Origin: Clostridiales bacterium
GTDB taxonomy: Bacteria > Bacillota > Clostridia > Saccharofermentanales > Saccharofermentanaceae
DNA length: 64,000 nucleotides
Assembly (NCBI GenBank): GCA_017551865.1
Contig: JAFZKB010000030.1
Coordinates: 186,001-250,000, forward strand
Direction: 5' to 3'
How positions within the stretch are numbered: position 1 is the first letter of the stretch; each line of letters begins with the position of its first letter. Positions 20,262 to 28,462 of the stretch are shown in pieces. The position numbers and the translations under genes were made by a program. Under the pieces are notes generated by a model, which was given only the letters and a program-made list of their open reading frames with translations, had not been told where the DNA came from and made no database searches.

Positions 20262-22085
20262 TCAGCGGTACGGAGACGGATATTCCGGGATCTTCAGTTT
20301 ATCCATCTCTTTCTTTCTGGCTTTAACGAGGCCGACGATACCGGCGATCAGGACCAGGATCGCGCCGGCCGCCAGGAGATAGAATCCAATCTCGCTGTCG
20401 ATGTTTCCGCCTTTTTTGACCTGGGTGATATCGTAATAGACCATGTAGTCTTCCACCGCTACAGCCAATGATGAAAGGATACCAATGGCCATAACGCCGC
20501 CGTTTCTGCCGAAATATCCGAGCACGAGGCCCAGGGCGGCAAGCGCCAGGAACGCATATCCATCGACCTTATTGATCAGGGCGATCTCCTGCTGGACACC
20601 ATTGAGACTAAAGGTGATGAAGTTGACGAATACAGAAAGGCCCATAGCAAGAGATGCCAGCATAGCCAGGATGTTGATGTTCTTTTCGTTCAGACCAAGT
20701 ACGCCGGATTTCGGGAATCTGTAGCCGCACCCCTTGCAGTTCTCCTCTGTCGAGAAAGCGGTCGTGTTACAGATCGGGCATGTCCTCGTACCAAGTTCGA
20801 TGGCGCCGGAACCCTTCTGAGATCTTCTGGAAGGTGCCGGGGTTTTTTGCGTAGCAGGAGCTCTTCTTGTCTCCTTCTCACTTTCGTTATCGTCCTTATC
20901 CGATAATGTACCCGGCTTCATCGGGGCAAACGGCGAAGGACGGCTTGCTTCTTGAGCTGACATGAATGGCGGGATCGGGACGAAACGCTCTTCGTCATCT
21001 CTCTTTTCTTCCACATATCCGCCGAGGATCGCCGGCTTCTCATCGGTATTCATCGAGGAATAGTAATCCTGCGCGTACTCGGAGCCGGAAAGGGATTCGC
21101 CGGAACCGGAAGAACTTGCGGCCTCCGAAGATCCGGACAGACCTCTATGCTGGGGTTCTTCCTGTCCGCGCGCCTGCTCGGCTTCCTGTGCGGCAGCAGC
21201 TGCCGCGGCTCTTCGAGATGGCGGAGTCTTACCTTTTTTCGGTGCAGACCGTACCGGCTGCTCAGGCTCATCAAATCTGTCCGCCGGGAAATCTTCACGG
21301 CTGGCCATGGATGCGAACGGGCTCTTTCGGCCGTTGGCAAAAGGTGATCTTCTGACCGGTGCCGGCTCTTCTGCCGGAGCTACTGGCTCTTCGATCGGAG
21401 CGACCGGCTCTTCTTCTATCAGAGCTTCAGGCTCTTCGATAACAGGTTCCTCGAAAACCGGTTCCTCTTCAACGGGTTCTTCATAGACGGGCTCTTCAAA
21501 TGTTTCTTCCATAACGATGTCCTCAGCCTCCGGAATAACGGCAGGTTCTTCGAAAGATGCCTCTACTGGCTCTTCGTAAGAAGTCTCTACCGGTTCTTCG
21601 TATGTTAATGTGATAGGTTCTGCATATGGGATCTGGACAGGCTCTTCTTCAGGAACCTCTGCCGGCTCTACGACGGGAGCGGCCGGTTCTTCGATCTGAG
21701 CTGTCTTTTTCTTTGCTGCGTTTGTTTTCCTGGTGGATGTCTTGGTGGTTGATGTTTTAGCAGTGGATGTCCTGGTGGTAGATTTCTTTGCTGTAGATGT
21801 CTTTGTGGTGGATGTCTTGTCAGTAGATGTCTTATCGGTGGATGTCTTGGCGCGGCTCTTTCTCGGCTTGGAAGAAGACTTCGTTTTCTTCGGTTCAGGA
21901 GCGGATTCTTCGATGGCCACCTCGGTCACGGGAGAGACCGCATCTTCTACTTCATTAACGACTTCAGAAACCTTCTCAACAACTGGTTCAACAGTTTTTG
22001 CCGGGATATCCAAACTCGCACCACAACGCCCGCAGATCTTAAATGAATCCATCATTCTCTGTTGGCATATCGGACAAATCTTCAT
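20262..22085 (-). CDS. Zinc-ribbon membrane protein with long low-complexity linker
   Basis: A 607-residue protein of unknown function. An N-terminal zinc ribbon (CPICQQRM and CGRCG within residues 4-24) is followed by a Lys/Thr/Ser repeat tract (about 90-125, repeating KTST units) and a Glu/Pro-rich tract (about 150-260, repeating EEPV units), then a basic/disordered region. A second zinc ribbon (CPICNTT and CKGCGYRFP, about 455-478) precedes four hydrophobic segments (about 490-595). ATG 22085 follows GGAGGG; the longer frame from 22133 overlaps the predicted promoter. The low-complexity repeats are visible in the DNA too and may vary in length between strains. Confidence 0.8.
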   Translation of the reverse strand: MKICPICQQRMMDSFKICGRCGASLDIPAKTVEPVVEKVSEVVNEVEDAVSPVTEVAIEESAPEPKKTKSSSKPRKSRAKTSTDKTSTDKTSTTKTSTAKKSTTRTSTAKTSTTKTSTRKTNAAKKKTAQIEEPAAPVVEPAEVPEEEPVQIPYAEPITLTYEEPVETSYEEPVEASFEEPAVIPEAEDIVMEETFEEPVYEEPVEEEPVFEEPVIEEPEALIEEEPVAPIEEPVAPAEEPAPVRRSPFANGRKSPFASMASREDFPADRFDEPEQPVRSAPKKGKTPPSRRAAAAAAAQEAEQARGQEEPQHRGLSGSSEAASSSGSGESLSGSEYAQDYYSSMNTDEKPAILGGYVEEKRDDEERFVPIPPFMSAQEASRPSPFAPMKPGTLSDKDDNESEKETRRAPATQKTPAPSRRSQKGSGAIELGTRTCPICNTTAFSTEENCKGCGYRFPKSGVLGLNEKNINILAMLASLAMGLSVFVNFITFSLNGVQQEIALINKVDGYAFLALAALGLVLGYFGRNGGVMAIGILSSLAVAVEDYMVYYDITQVKKGGNIDSEIGFYLLAAGAILVLIAGIVGLVKARKKEMDKLKIPEYPSPYR

Positions 22086-22121
22086 TCCAACACCCTCCAA
22101 GATATCAAACATATCTAATTT

Positions 22122-22150
22122 ATTATGTAACAACTGCCTCTTTATTTCAA
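22122..22150 (-). promoter_or_regulatory. SigA-like promoter of the zinc-ribbon gene
   Basis: Minus strand: -35 TTGAAA (22145-22150), 17-base spacer, -10 CATAAT (22122-22127). It is divergent from the TetR promoter at 22180-22208. Confidence 0.5.
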
Positions 22151-22179
22151 GTTATATATAGACAATGCTAAATATACGC

Positions 22180-22208
22180 TTGACAGCTAATTTGAATTAG
22201 CTTACACT
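22180..22208 (+). promoter_or_regulatory. SigA-like promoter of the tetR-flavodoxin operon
   Basis: Plus strand: -35 TTGACA (22180-22185), 17-base spacer, -10 TACACT (22203-22208). The spacer is filled by an operator-like palindrome (22185-22202), so repressor binding would block RNA polymerase directly. Confidence 0.6.
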
Positions 22209-22227
22209 TTAGCTAATTACGATTAGC
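22185..22227. promoter_or_regulatory. Two operator-like palindromes for the TetR-family regulator
   Basis: Site 1 is AGCTAATTTGAATTAGCT (22185-22202; 8-bp arms). Site 2 is GCTAAT-TACG-ATTAGC (22212-22227; 6-bp arms). Both share the GCTAAT/ATTAGC half-site; one fills the promoter spacer and the other covers the expected start site. This is a typical autorepression layout. Confidence 0.7.
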
Positions 22228-22246
22228 CACATCAGGAGGAACACGT

Positions 22247-22867
22247 ATGGACACGAAAGAACGTATCATCGATGAAGCATTGACGCTGTTTTCCCAAAAG
22301 GGCTACGGCGATGTTTACGTCGCGCAGATCGCCTCAGCCGTCGGCATCAAAGCTCCTTCTCTTTATAAGCATTTCAAGAGCAAACAGGAGATCTTCGATG
22401 CTCTGACAAAGACGATGGAAGAGCGCTATATCCGGCAGGCTTCCTCCATCGGGATCTCCGGGATAGATGCCGGAACTGATGCCGAGCTTTATAAAGATAT
22501 TTCCGAAGAAGCACTCATCAAGATCGGAACAGGTCTTTTCCTGTATTTTCTGCACGACGACTACATGTCGCGTTTCCGGAAGATGCTGACCTTAGAGCAG
22601 TTTCGGAACCCCGCTCTTTCGAAGATCTACACCAGACAGTTCTACGAGGATCCGATGGAATTTCAGTCCGGAGTCTTTTCAAAACTCATATGCGAAAAGA
22701 AACTCCTGGGCGATGATCCGAAACTGATGGCACTGGAGTTCTACTCCCCTATCTACATGCTGCTCACCGTCTGTGACAGAGACCCTTCTTACGAGAAGAC
22801 TGCCGTCGCACTCATCGAGAAACACATACATGATTTTAACGAGAAAAGGAAGGTAAGAAAGAAATGA
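22247..22867 (+). CDS. TetR/AcrR-family transcriptional regulator
   Basis: A 206-residue regulator. The N-terminal helix-turn-helix (about residues 8-50) has ERIIDEALTLFSQKGYGDVY and QIASAVGIKAPSLYKHFKSK, the standard TetR DNA-binding signature. The C-terminal ligand domain is variable and gives no clue to the inducer. ATG 22247 follows AGGAGGAACACGT. It overlaps the flavodoxin-like gene by 4 bases (ATGA), so it most likely controls that gene and itself through the palindromes at 22185-22227. Confidence 0.92.
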   Translation: MDTKERIIDEALTLFSQKGYGDVYVAQIASAVGIKAPSLYKHFKSKQEIFDALTKTMEERYIRQASSIGISGIDAGTDAELYKDISEEALIKIGTGLFLYFLHDDYMSRFRKMLTLEQFRNPALSKIYTRQFYEDPMEFQSGVFSKLICEKKLLGDDPKLMALEFYSPIYMLLTVCDRDPSYEKTAVALIEKHIHDFNEKRKVRKK

Positions 22868-23556
22868 GAATCACAGTCATCAACGGACAGAACCACAAAG
22901 GAAGCTCTTACCATATCGGACGCATCCTCGCCGAACAGTTTTCAGATGCGAAGATCAGCGAGTTTTTCCTCCCTCGCGACTTGAATCACTTCTGTCTCGG
23001 CTGCTACAGCTGTATCGAAAACGAAGAGAAATGTCCGCATTACAGCGAGAAGCGGGCGATCATGGAGAGAATCGAAGCGTCGGATCTTCTGATCTTCACG
23101 ACCCCCACCTACTGCATGCGTGCCTCTGCGCCCATGAAGGCCTTTATCGATTTAAACTTCATCAACTGGATGGCTCACCGCCCGCAGAAATGCATGTTCA
23201 GCAAAAAAGCCGTCGTCATCTCGACCGCGGCCGGTGCCGGTACCAAGAGTGCCATGAAGGACATCACCACCGCTCTTTTCTACTGGGGAGTTCCGTATGT
23301 GAAGACCTATGGAATTTCCGTGCAGGCGGCCTGCTGGGAAGATGTGAAGGAAAATAAGAAGCAGAAGATCTCTTCTGATATGGTCAAACTTGCATCGAAG
23401 GTGAAGAAAGCAAAAGCTAAAGCCGGTCTCAAAACGAAGGGGATATTTTCTGTCATGCGCCTGATGCAGGTCAAGAATATGGGGTCCGGAGAAGCCGACC
23501 GCTCCTACTGGGAAAAGCAGGGCTGGCTCGGGAAAGGGCGTCCCTGGAAAGAATAA
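22864..23556 (+). CDS. Flavodoxin-family NAD(P)H-dependent FMN oxidoreductase
   Basis: A 230-residue flavoprotein. The N-terminus MRITVINGQNHKGSSYHIGR is a flavodoxin-fold FMN phosphate-binding loop; CLGCYSC (about residues 42-48) is the conserved Cys motif of iron-sulfur flavoprotein/NADPH-dependent FMN reductase relatives, and TPTYCMRASAPMKAFIDLN binds the FMN ring. Its start overlaps the tetR stop (ATGA). It probably reduces a quinone, nitro or similar compound sensed by the TetR protein (inference). Confidence 0.88.
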   Translation: MRITVINGQNHKGSSYHIGRILAEQFSDAKISEFFLPRDLNHFCLGCYSCIENEEKCPHYSEKRAIMERIEASDLLIFTTPTYCMRASAPMKAFIDLNFINWMAHRPQKCMFSKKAVVISTAAGAGTKSAMKDITTALFYWGVPYVKTYGISVQAACWEDVKENKKQKISSDMVKLASKVKKAKAKAGLKTKGIFSVMRLMQVKNMGSGEADRSYWEKQGWLGKGRPWKE

Positions 23557-23603
23557 CGCGCCGCGCGGCGGCAGTTTCCCTACTTCGATGAACAGATCTT
23601 TTC

Positions 23604-24110
23604 TCAGAGAACGATCCTCCTTCTTCTGACGTGTTCTTCGATCGCCGTAGCAATCAGCTTATGCCCTTCTTCGTTCGGATGGATCCCGTCTTCGCAGAGG
23701 AATCGGGAGTAGTTCTTCTTCTCAAGGAAGATCGATGTGATGTCGATCACCGGGACCTGCGTGCTGATTGCAAGCTTAAAGATCTCGATATTATAGCGCT
23801 CGTGCCAGTTCGTGATATACTGGCTGTCGTTTCGCATCCACTTCATGATGTTCTCTGCGCAAAGGCCTTTACTGATCTGCTTAAAGTAGCGGGCGGAATC
23901 GATCGGTGGCATGGACAGAAGGACCGGAGTCTTTCCCAGATCCTTGATCTCGTTGATGATGCTTCTGTACGTCGCGGTGAAGTTCTCGATCGTAATACCG
24001 AAAGATTCCTCGCAGATCTTCTGAAATGAGGCATCCGTGACACGATAGTGATCGTCTTCGTAAATGACGCCTTTCAGCACGGAATCGCCGAATGCAGTGA
24101 TCATACCCAT
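23604..24110 (-). CDS. SGNH/GDSL hydrolase, apparently internally deleted
   Basis: A 168-residue protein starting MGMITAFGDSVLKGVIYEDD, with Ser10 the GDS nucleophile and Asp141/His144 (EDGIHPNEEGH) completing the catalytic set. Relatives I recall have roughly 50 more residues between the first block and FTATYRSIINEIKDLG, containing the GxND oxyanion block. Here that block is missing: ITIENFTATY runs directly across the expected gap (residues about 38-44, DNA about 23979-23999) without loss of frame. ATG 24110 follows AAGGAG. Either this is an inactive deleted copy or a short variant. It is convergent with the flavodoxin gene. Confidence 0.75.
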   Translation of the reverse strand: MGMITAFGDSVLKGVIYEDDHYRVTDASFQKICEESFGITIENFTATYRSIINEIKDLGKTPVLLSMPPIDSARYFKQISKGLCAENIMKWMRNDSQYITNWHERYNIEIFKLAISTQVPVIDITSIFLEKKNYSRFLCEDGIHPNEEGHKLIATAIEEHVRRRRIVL

Positions 24111-24231
24111 ACCCTGCTCCTTAAATTCTCCCTGTTTCCACTCATTTCCCCAAAATGGAAATGTCCAATTACCAAAAGATATGATACCACATCTTCGGGA
24201 AAATGACTGTTCCGGAAAACTTTTTAATATT

Positions 24232-24834
24232 TTATAGGAGCGTGGCCTCTTTCAGGGTCAGGTACATGTCATTTCCTTCCATATATGTAGAGAAGGTCCC
24301 GACAACAGTGATTTCCGCGCCTTCTTCCGGATAGTCTTCCGGGTACTTTGGATCTCCCTTGAGTCGGAATTCGATCCCCTGAGCGCAGCAGGCGGTGGCG
24401 TCCTGAATGATGCAGGCGAAGTAATCTTTTCCTGTCACATCATCGTGATATACGGAGAAGTTCCCTTTCATCTTCACGACCTTCCCCATATAGCTGTCAG
24501 GTTCGTAGAGCATTCCCAGAACTTCCGAGTAGACCATCGTGCTCGAAAAGGTCGTCAGATCGAGATCGATGCCGTCCTTCGACTTTCCTTCGGAAGGTGC
24601 GCCACCAGCGCTCTGCTCCGTTCCTGACGGGAACGTCACGGCGATCTCTGATGCGGGTGTTCCTTCGGCGTTCTGCTTATCCATCCGGGACTGCAGAACA
24701 TCGGCAACTCCGGTACTGCTGCTCCCTGTACGGGCGTTGGCAGATGCAGCCGCCCCTCCTTTCGAGCAGGCAAAAGAATTGGCCGCAAGAAGAAGACAGA
24801 CTGACAGACTGAGCATTCTTTTTCCATTTTTCAT
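24232..24834 (-). CDS. Lipoprotein associated with the metal ABC transporter
   Basis: A 200-residue exported protein. The N-terminus MKNGKRMLSLSVCLLLAANS is followed by Phe-Ala-Cys, a lipobox with the cysteine near residue 23; a Ser/Ala/Gly-rich linker follows. The C-terminal domain (about 100-198; MGKVVKMKGNFSVYHD, CIIQDATACCAQGIEF, GAEITVVGTF) has an OB-fold-like alternation and a CC pair. The start overlaps the permease stop by 4 bases (ATGA), so it belongs to the metal-uptake operon. Function is unknown; a metal-binding or delivery role is plausible from position only. Confidence 0.75.
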   Translation of the reverse strand: MKNGKRMLSLSVCLLLAANSFACSKGGAAASANARTGSSSTGVADVLQSRMDKQNAEGTPASEIAVTFPSGTEQSAGGAPSEGKSKDGIDLDLTTFSSTMVYSEVLGMLYEPDSYMGKVVKMKGNFSVYHDDVTGKDYFACIIQDATACCAQGIEFRLKGDPKYPEDYPEEGAEITVVGTFSTYMEGNDMYLTLKEATLL

Positions 24835-25679
24835 TTCCCAATACCTCCGGTAATTTCTCCGATTAGATAACAGATGATAAATGCGACAACATCGGCCGCT
24901 ACGATCGTGGAGCCGACCGGTGTGCCGACCAGGATCGAGATCAGCATGCCAAGCAGCGCGCAGATCACGGAAAAGATCGCTGAAAAAATCGTCACGCTCT
25001 TAAAGCTCTTGAAGATCCGCATGGCGGAAAGCGCCGGGAAGATCACGAGCGCGGAAATCAGAAGCGATCCCACAAGGTTCATGGCCAGGACGATGATCAC
25101 TGCGATGATGACCGATAAAAGAAGGTTATATCTTTCGACCTTTGTGCCGGCAGAGATCGCGAAGTTTTCATCAAACGTGATCGCGAAGATCTTGTTGTAG
25201 AAAAGGATAAAAACTACGACGACGATGACGGATAAAATGACGCAGAGCCATACCGTTGAAGCCTCCAGCGTCAGGATCGAGGCTGATCCAAAGAGCGTGG
25301 TACAGACATCGCCCGAGACGTTCGATGAGGATAAGGGAAAGACGTTCATGATCAGGTAGCCGAACGCAAGTGCACCGACAGAGATCATGGCGATGGCCGC
25401 GTCTCCCTTGATCTTCGCTTTTTCTCCCGAGCGAAGAAGAAGGATCGCGCTTAAGATCGTGACTGGAAGGACCAGGAGCATGTTGTTCGTCAGGCCTGTC
25501 ACCGCGGCCACACACGTGGCGCCGAAAGCGACATGTGAAAGTCCGTCGCCGATAAAGGAGAAACGCTTCAGGACGAGCGTAACGCCGAGGAGCGAGGAGC
25601 AAAGTGCGATGAGCACACCGACGATCAGCGCATGCTGGACGAAAGAAAGAGACAGGTAGATTTCGAGTTTATCAAGCAT
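24831..25679 (-). CDS. Metal ABC transporter permease (ZnuB/MntB type)
   Basis: A 282-residue integral membrane protein with about eight hydrophobic helices. LGVTLVLKRFSFIGDGLSHV and ATCVAAV near the N-terminus, and VGSLLISALVIFPALSAMRI late, are typical of the ABC-3 permease family for zinc, manganese or iron. It overlaps the ATPase gene by 8 bases (ATGCTTGA). With the ATPase and binding protein it should form a complete importer. Confidence 0.93.
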   Translation of the reverse strand: MLDKLEIYLSLSFVQHALIVGVLIALCSSLLGVTLVLKRFSFIGDGLSHVAFGATCVAAVTGLTNNMLLVLPVTILSAILLLRSGEKAKIKGDAAIAMISVGALAFGYLIMNVFPLSSSNVSGDVCTTLFGSASILTLEASTVWLCVILSVIVVVVFILFYNKIFAITFDENFAISAGTKVERYNLLLSVIIAVIIVLAMNLVGSLLISALVIFPALSAMRIFKSFKSVTIFSAIFSVICALLGMLISILVGTPVGSTIVAADVVAFIICYLIGEITGGIGK

Positions 25680-26385
25680 CTTCCTTACCTCCTTCCATCG
25701 AAAGAAAAGCTCTTCCGATATCTGACTTTATGTACTCATCTTTCGTGCCGAAGAAGATCTTCGAGCCGATATGAAGGATGTGGCTGCTGTACTTGATCGC
25801 GGCCGCAATGTCGTGGGAGATCATGATGATCGTCATCCCTTCTTTATTGAGTGATTCGATCAGGTCATACATTTCAGAGGTGACCTTCGGATCAAGGCCG
25901 CTTACGGGCTCATCGAGAAGCATGACCTGACGGGCGGCAAGAAGTGCCCGGGCCAGCAGGACCCTCTGCTGCTGGCCTCCGGACAACTCTCTGTAGCATT
26001 TGTCGGAAAGATGGGTGATCCCCATCTTCTCCATACTTTCTTCGGCCCGCTTCTTCTCTTCTTTGCTGTAGAACGGGCGAAGTCCCATTTTCCCCTGAAA
26101 GCCCGAAAGGACGATCTCCCGGACCGAAGCCGGGAAGTCCTTCTGCACGACTGTCTGCTGGGGAAGGTAGCCGATGTCATTTGCCGAAAGTCCGTCGCCC
26201 TTTAGGATCTCGCCTTTGATCGGGCTCTGAAGTCGCAAAAGCGTCTTCATGAGCGTAGATTTCCCAGAGCCGTTTTCTCCGACGATGCAGAGATAATCGC
26301 CCTTTTCGACTTGAAAATTCAAGTTCTCCACGATCGCGTGCGAATCGTATCCGAGAGAGAGATCTTTTACAGCAAGTAATGACAT
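25672..26385 (-). CDS. Metal ABC transporter ATP-binding protein (ZnuC/MntA type)
   Basis: A 237-residue ATPase. Walker A GENGSGKST, signature LSGGQQQRVLLARAL, Walker B VMLLDEPVSGLD and H-loop MISHD are all intact, and the Q-loop is YLPQQ. ATG 26385 follows AGGAG. It lies 18 bases after the substrate-binding protein gene and overlaps the permease gene. Metal specificity cannot be read from the ATPase. Confidence 0.94.
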   Translation of the reverse strand: MSLLAVKDLSLGYDSHAIVENLNFQVEKGDYLCIVGENGSGKSTLMKTLLRLQSPIKGEILKGDGLSANDIGYLPQQTVVQKDFPASVREIVLSGFQGKMGLRPFYSKEEKKRAEESMEKMGITHLSDKCYRELSGGQQQRVLLARALLAARQVMLLDEPVSGLDPKVTSEMYDLIESLNKEGMTIIMISHDIAAAIKYSSHILHIGSKIFFGTKDEYIKSDIGRAFLSMEGGKEDA

Positions 26386-26403
26386 ACGTGCATCTCCTTT
26401 TTC

Positions 26404-27384
26404 TTACTTAAGTGCTTCTTCTAAAACGTTCAGGTTCTTCTCCATAATGGCCAGATACGACGCGCCGGATTTTACGTCTTTTCCGGTTACGGACTGCATC
26501 GAATCCATCGAAAGGATCTTCTGGTCTTTCGACTGGGTATTTCCGACGATCGTGTCGGCGATCTTATGGTCTTTTCCTTCGATCGTCATGACGGCATGAA
26601 GCGAGAGCTCATCGACTTTTGCCGAAAGGAATGCGATAGTCTCAAAGCTGGCTTCCGTCTCGGCCGAGCAGCCGACGAATGCCGCGTAGTAGGAAAGACC
26701 GTAGTCATCTACCATATAGCGGAACGGGAAACGGTCGCCGAAAAGAAGGGTCTTGACCGATGCGGCATTGACCGCAGCTTCGTACTTCTTATCGAGGTCC
26801 GAAAGCTTCTGCTGATAGCTTTCCGCATTCTTCTTATAGGTATCCCCGTTCGTAGCATCGATCTTCGCGATCGCTTCTTCGATCTTGCCTACAAGGTAGG
26901 ATGCGTTTTTGAGCGACAGCCATACATGCTCGTCGTATTCCGGTTCTTCCTCGCCCTCTTCGCCTTCTTCCTCTTCTTCACCTTCCATGCCTTCGACAAG
27001 TTCTTCTTCCTTGACCTTGTCGCCGAGGGTCTCTAAGAGGTTGATGGTGACCATGTCTTTATTCGTGGCATTCTTGAGCGCGCCTTCGACCCACTCGTCG
27101 GATTCGCCGCCGACATAGATGAAAAGGTCGCACGTACTGATCTTCAGGATGTCTTCTGCCGTCGGCTGGTAGCTGTGAAGATCCACACCGGTATCGAGGA
27201 GCATCGTGATCTCCGCGTCGTCCTTTTTGTCGCCAAGCACGTTTACGACCCAGTCGTATTCAGGGAAGATCGTCGTGACGATCTTAAGTTTTTTCTCGTT
27301 GGATTTTTTGGTATTGCCATGACATGCGGAAAGCCCCATGATCAGAGCCATCCCCATAGCCAGAACTGATACTTGTTTTTTCAA
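26404..27384 (-). CDS. Metal ABC transporter substrate-binding lipoprotein (ZnuA/TroA type)
   Basis: A 326-residue cluster A-1 binding protein. The signal ends in GLSAC with Cys21 as the lipid site. Probable metal ligands include His70 (DLHSYQPTAED) and His153 (EYDEHVWLSLKNA). A strongly acidic run (about residues 126-151, mostly Glu) stands where zinc-specific relatives carry a His-rich loop. The position usually holding the third His reads GDRFPFRYM, so the site is atypical. Translation starts at TTG 27384, preceded by GAGGTG; no better ATG exists because the signal peptide begins there. It heads the importer genes. Confidence 0.9.
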   Translation of the reverse strand: MKKQVSVLAMGMALIMGLSACHGNTKKSNEKKLKIVTTIFPEYDWVVNVLGDKKDDAEITMLLDTGVDLHSYQPTAEDILKISTCDLFIYVGGESDEWVEGALKNATNKDMVTINLLETLGDKVKEEELVEGMEGEEEEEGEEGEEEPEYDEHVWLSLKNASYLVGKIEEAIAKIDATNGDTYKKNAESYQQKLSDLDKKYEAAVNAASVKTLLFGDRFPFRYMVDDYGLSYYAAFVGCSAETEASFETIAFLSAKVDELSLHAVMTIEGKDHKIADTIVGNTQSKDQKILSMDSMQSVTGKDVKSGASYLAIMEKNLNVLEEALK

Positions 27385-27481
27385 GATTTAACACCTCGCG
27401 TATTCTTTTTTCTTTCTGAAAAGAAAAGGTCCGCACATATCCTAGTTCCCGGAAATGTGCATCCCTTCTCTGCGAGATGTA

Positions 27482-27793
27482 TCAATTGTTCAGTCGTACT
27501 TTTTGTGAAACAGGGGTTTCTGAATAAGAGTAAAGGGAAATAAAGGCAATCACGATCGCAAGGATCAGGAGCGGCACGACACATTGTACCGCCTTCACCT
27601 TCGCTGTATGGAAGATCTTAAGGACTGTTTCACACTGATGGAGAGTCGTACAGACAGGGCAGCGCTCGCCACAGCAGTCGTGGCGCAATTCGACCGCGAT
27701 GTATAATGCAGAGAACATGAGGACAAAAAGCACCATGAAACCCAGGATGCCTGCTGTGATCCGTTTGGCATTATTCTTCCAAAAACGACGCAT
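27482..27793 (-). CDS. Small Cys-rich membrane protein beside the metal transporter
   Basis: A 103-residue protein with two transmembrane helices (about residues 12-34 and 68-88) separated by an external Cys-rich loop, HDCCGERCPVCTTLHQCE, with five cysteines and two histidines. Similar short proteins with HDC-x-G-x-x-CP-x-C loops occur, as I recall, beside zinc-type ABC transporters in clostridia. It may bind or sense metal (inference). It is 16 bases downstream of the next zinc-ribbon gene and 97 bases before the binding-protein gene on the same strand. Confidence 0.75.
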   Translation of the reverse strand: MRRFWKNNAKRITAGILGFMVLFVLMFSALYIAVELRHDCCGERCPVCTTLHQCETVLKIFHTAKVKAVQCVVPLLILAIVIAFISLYSYSETPVSQKVRLNN

Positions 27794-27809
27794 ATCCGAA
27801 AAGATCTCT

Positions 27810-28313
27810 TTAGAGCATTCTCCTTCTTGCCGACAACACGATGGCCATGAGCATCCAGGCCAGGATGATGAGGGCGACTTTAAGACCGCCGGGCAGGCTC
27901 TTTCGCGACAGGATAAATGCAGTCACTGCACCCGGGAAACAAAAGAAGAATCCCAGGAGCCAGATGAATGGGGAAAATCCGGCGAAGAAACCATTATCGA
28001 CCGGTTCTTCGGAACCGACCGGTACCGTATAGGACGGCGGAGCATAGGACGTATCCTGCTGTCCTTCATTCGGGAACCACGTATAACCGCAGCCCTGGCA
28101 TAGTCCGACCGTACGCACCATATTCGAGTTTCTTTCGCGCTCGAATTTCACAAAGGCGCAGCCGCATTTCGGGCAGGACGCCTTACTGGCATCCGGCTGA
28201 GTAGTGTAATAGTTATTCGTAATGTTTACGGGAGCAACTTGTACAGGCATTTCACTGCCGCAGTACTCACAAAATTTAGACGTGCATTCCGCACCACAGC
28301 TCGGGCACTTCAT
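27810..28313 (-). CDS. Zinc-ribbon membrane protein
   Basis: A 167-residue protein. The N-terminal zinc ribbon is CPSCGAEC with CEYCGSE (residues 3-21), followed by a second Cys set (CPKCGCAF, CQGCGYTW, about 48-77) and two hydrophobic segments (about 110-155). Function is unknown. Its position at the head of the metal-uptake gene run suggests, but does not prove, a link to metal status. Confidence 0.75.
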   Translation of the reverse strand: MKCPSCGAECTSKFCEYCGSEMPVQVAPVNITNNYYTTQPDASKASCPKCGCAFVKFERERNSNMVRTVGLCQGCGYTWFPNEGQQDTSYAPPSYTVPVGSEEPVDNGFFAGFSPFIWLLGFFFCFPGAVTAFILSRKSLPGGLKVALIILAWMLMAIVLSARRRML

Positions 28314-28462
28314 TTCCGTTCCTCCAAAAAAACCATTTTACGATCAGACAACCGTAACTATATTATCTCAATACAGGGAAGAAATAAATAGGATCGGGTA
28401 AATATCTTATGCGCTTCTATTTCCGCTTTTCGCTTTGTTTTTGAAGATGAAGGGCCTTCATT

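Noticed and set aside
23557..23603. Terminator between the flavodoxin and SGNH genes
   Set aside because: GCCGCGCGGC is a short palindrome, but no T-run follows on either strand.
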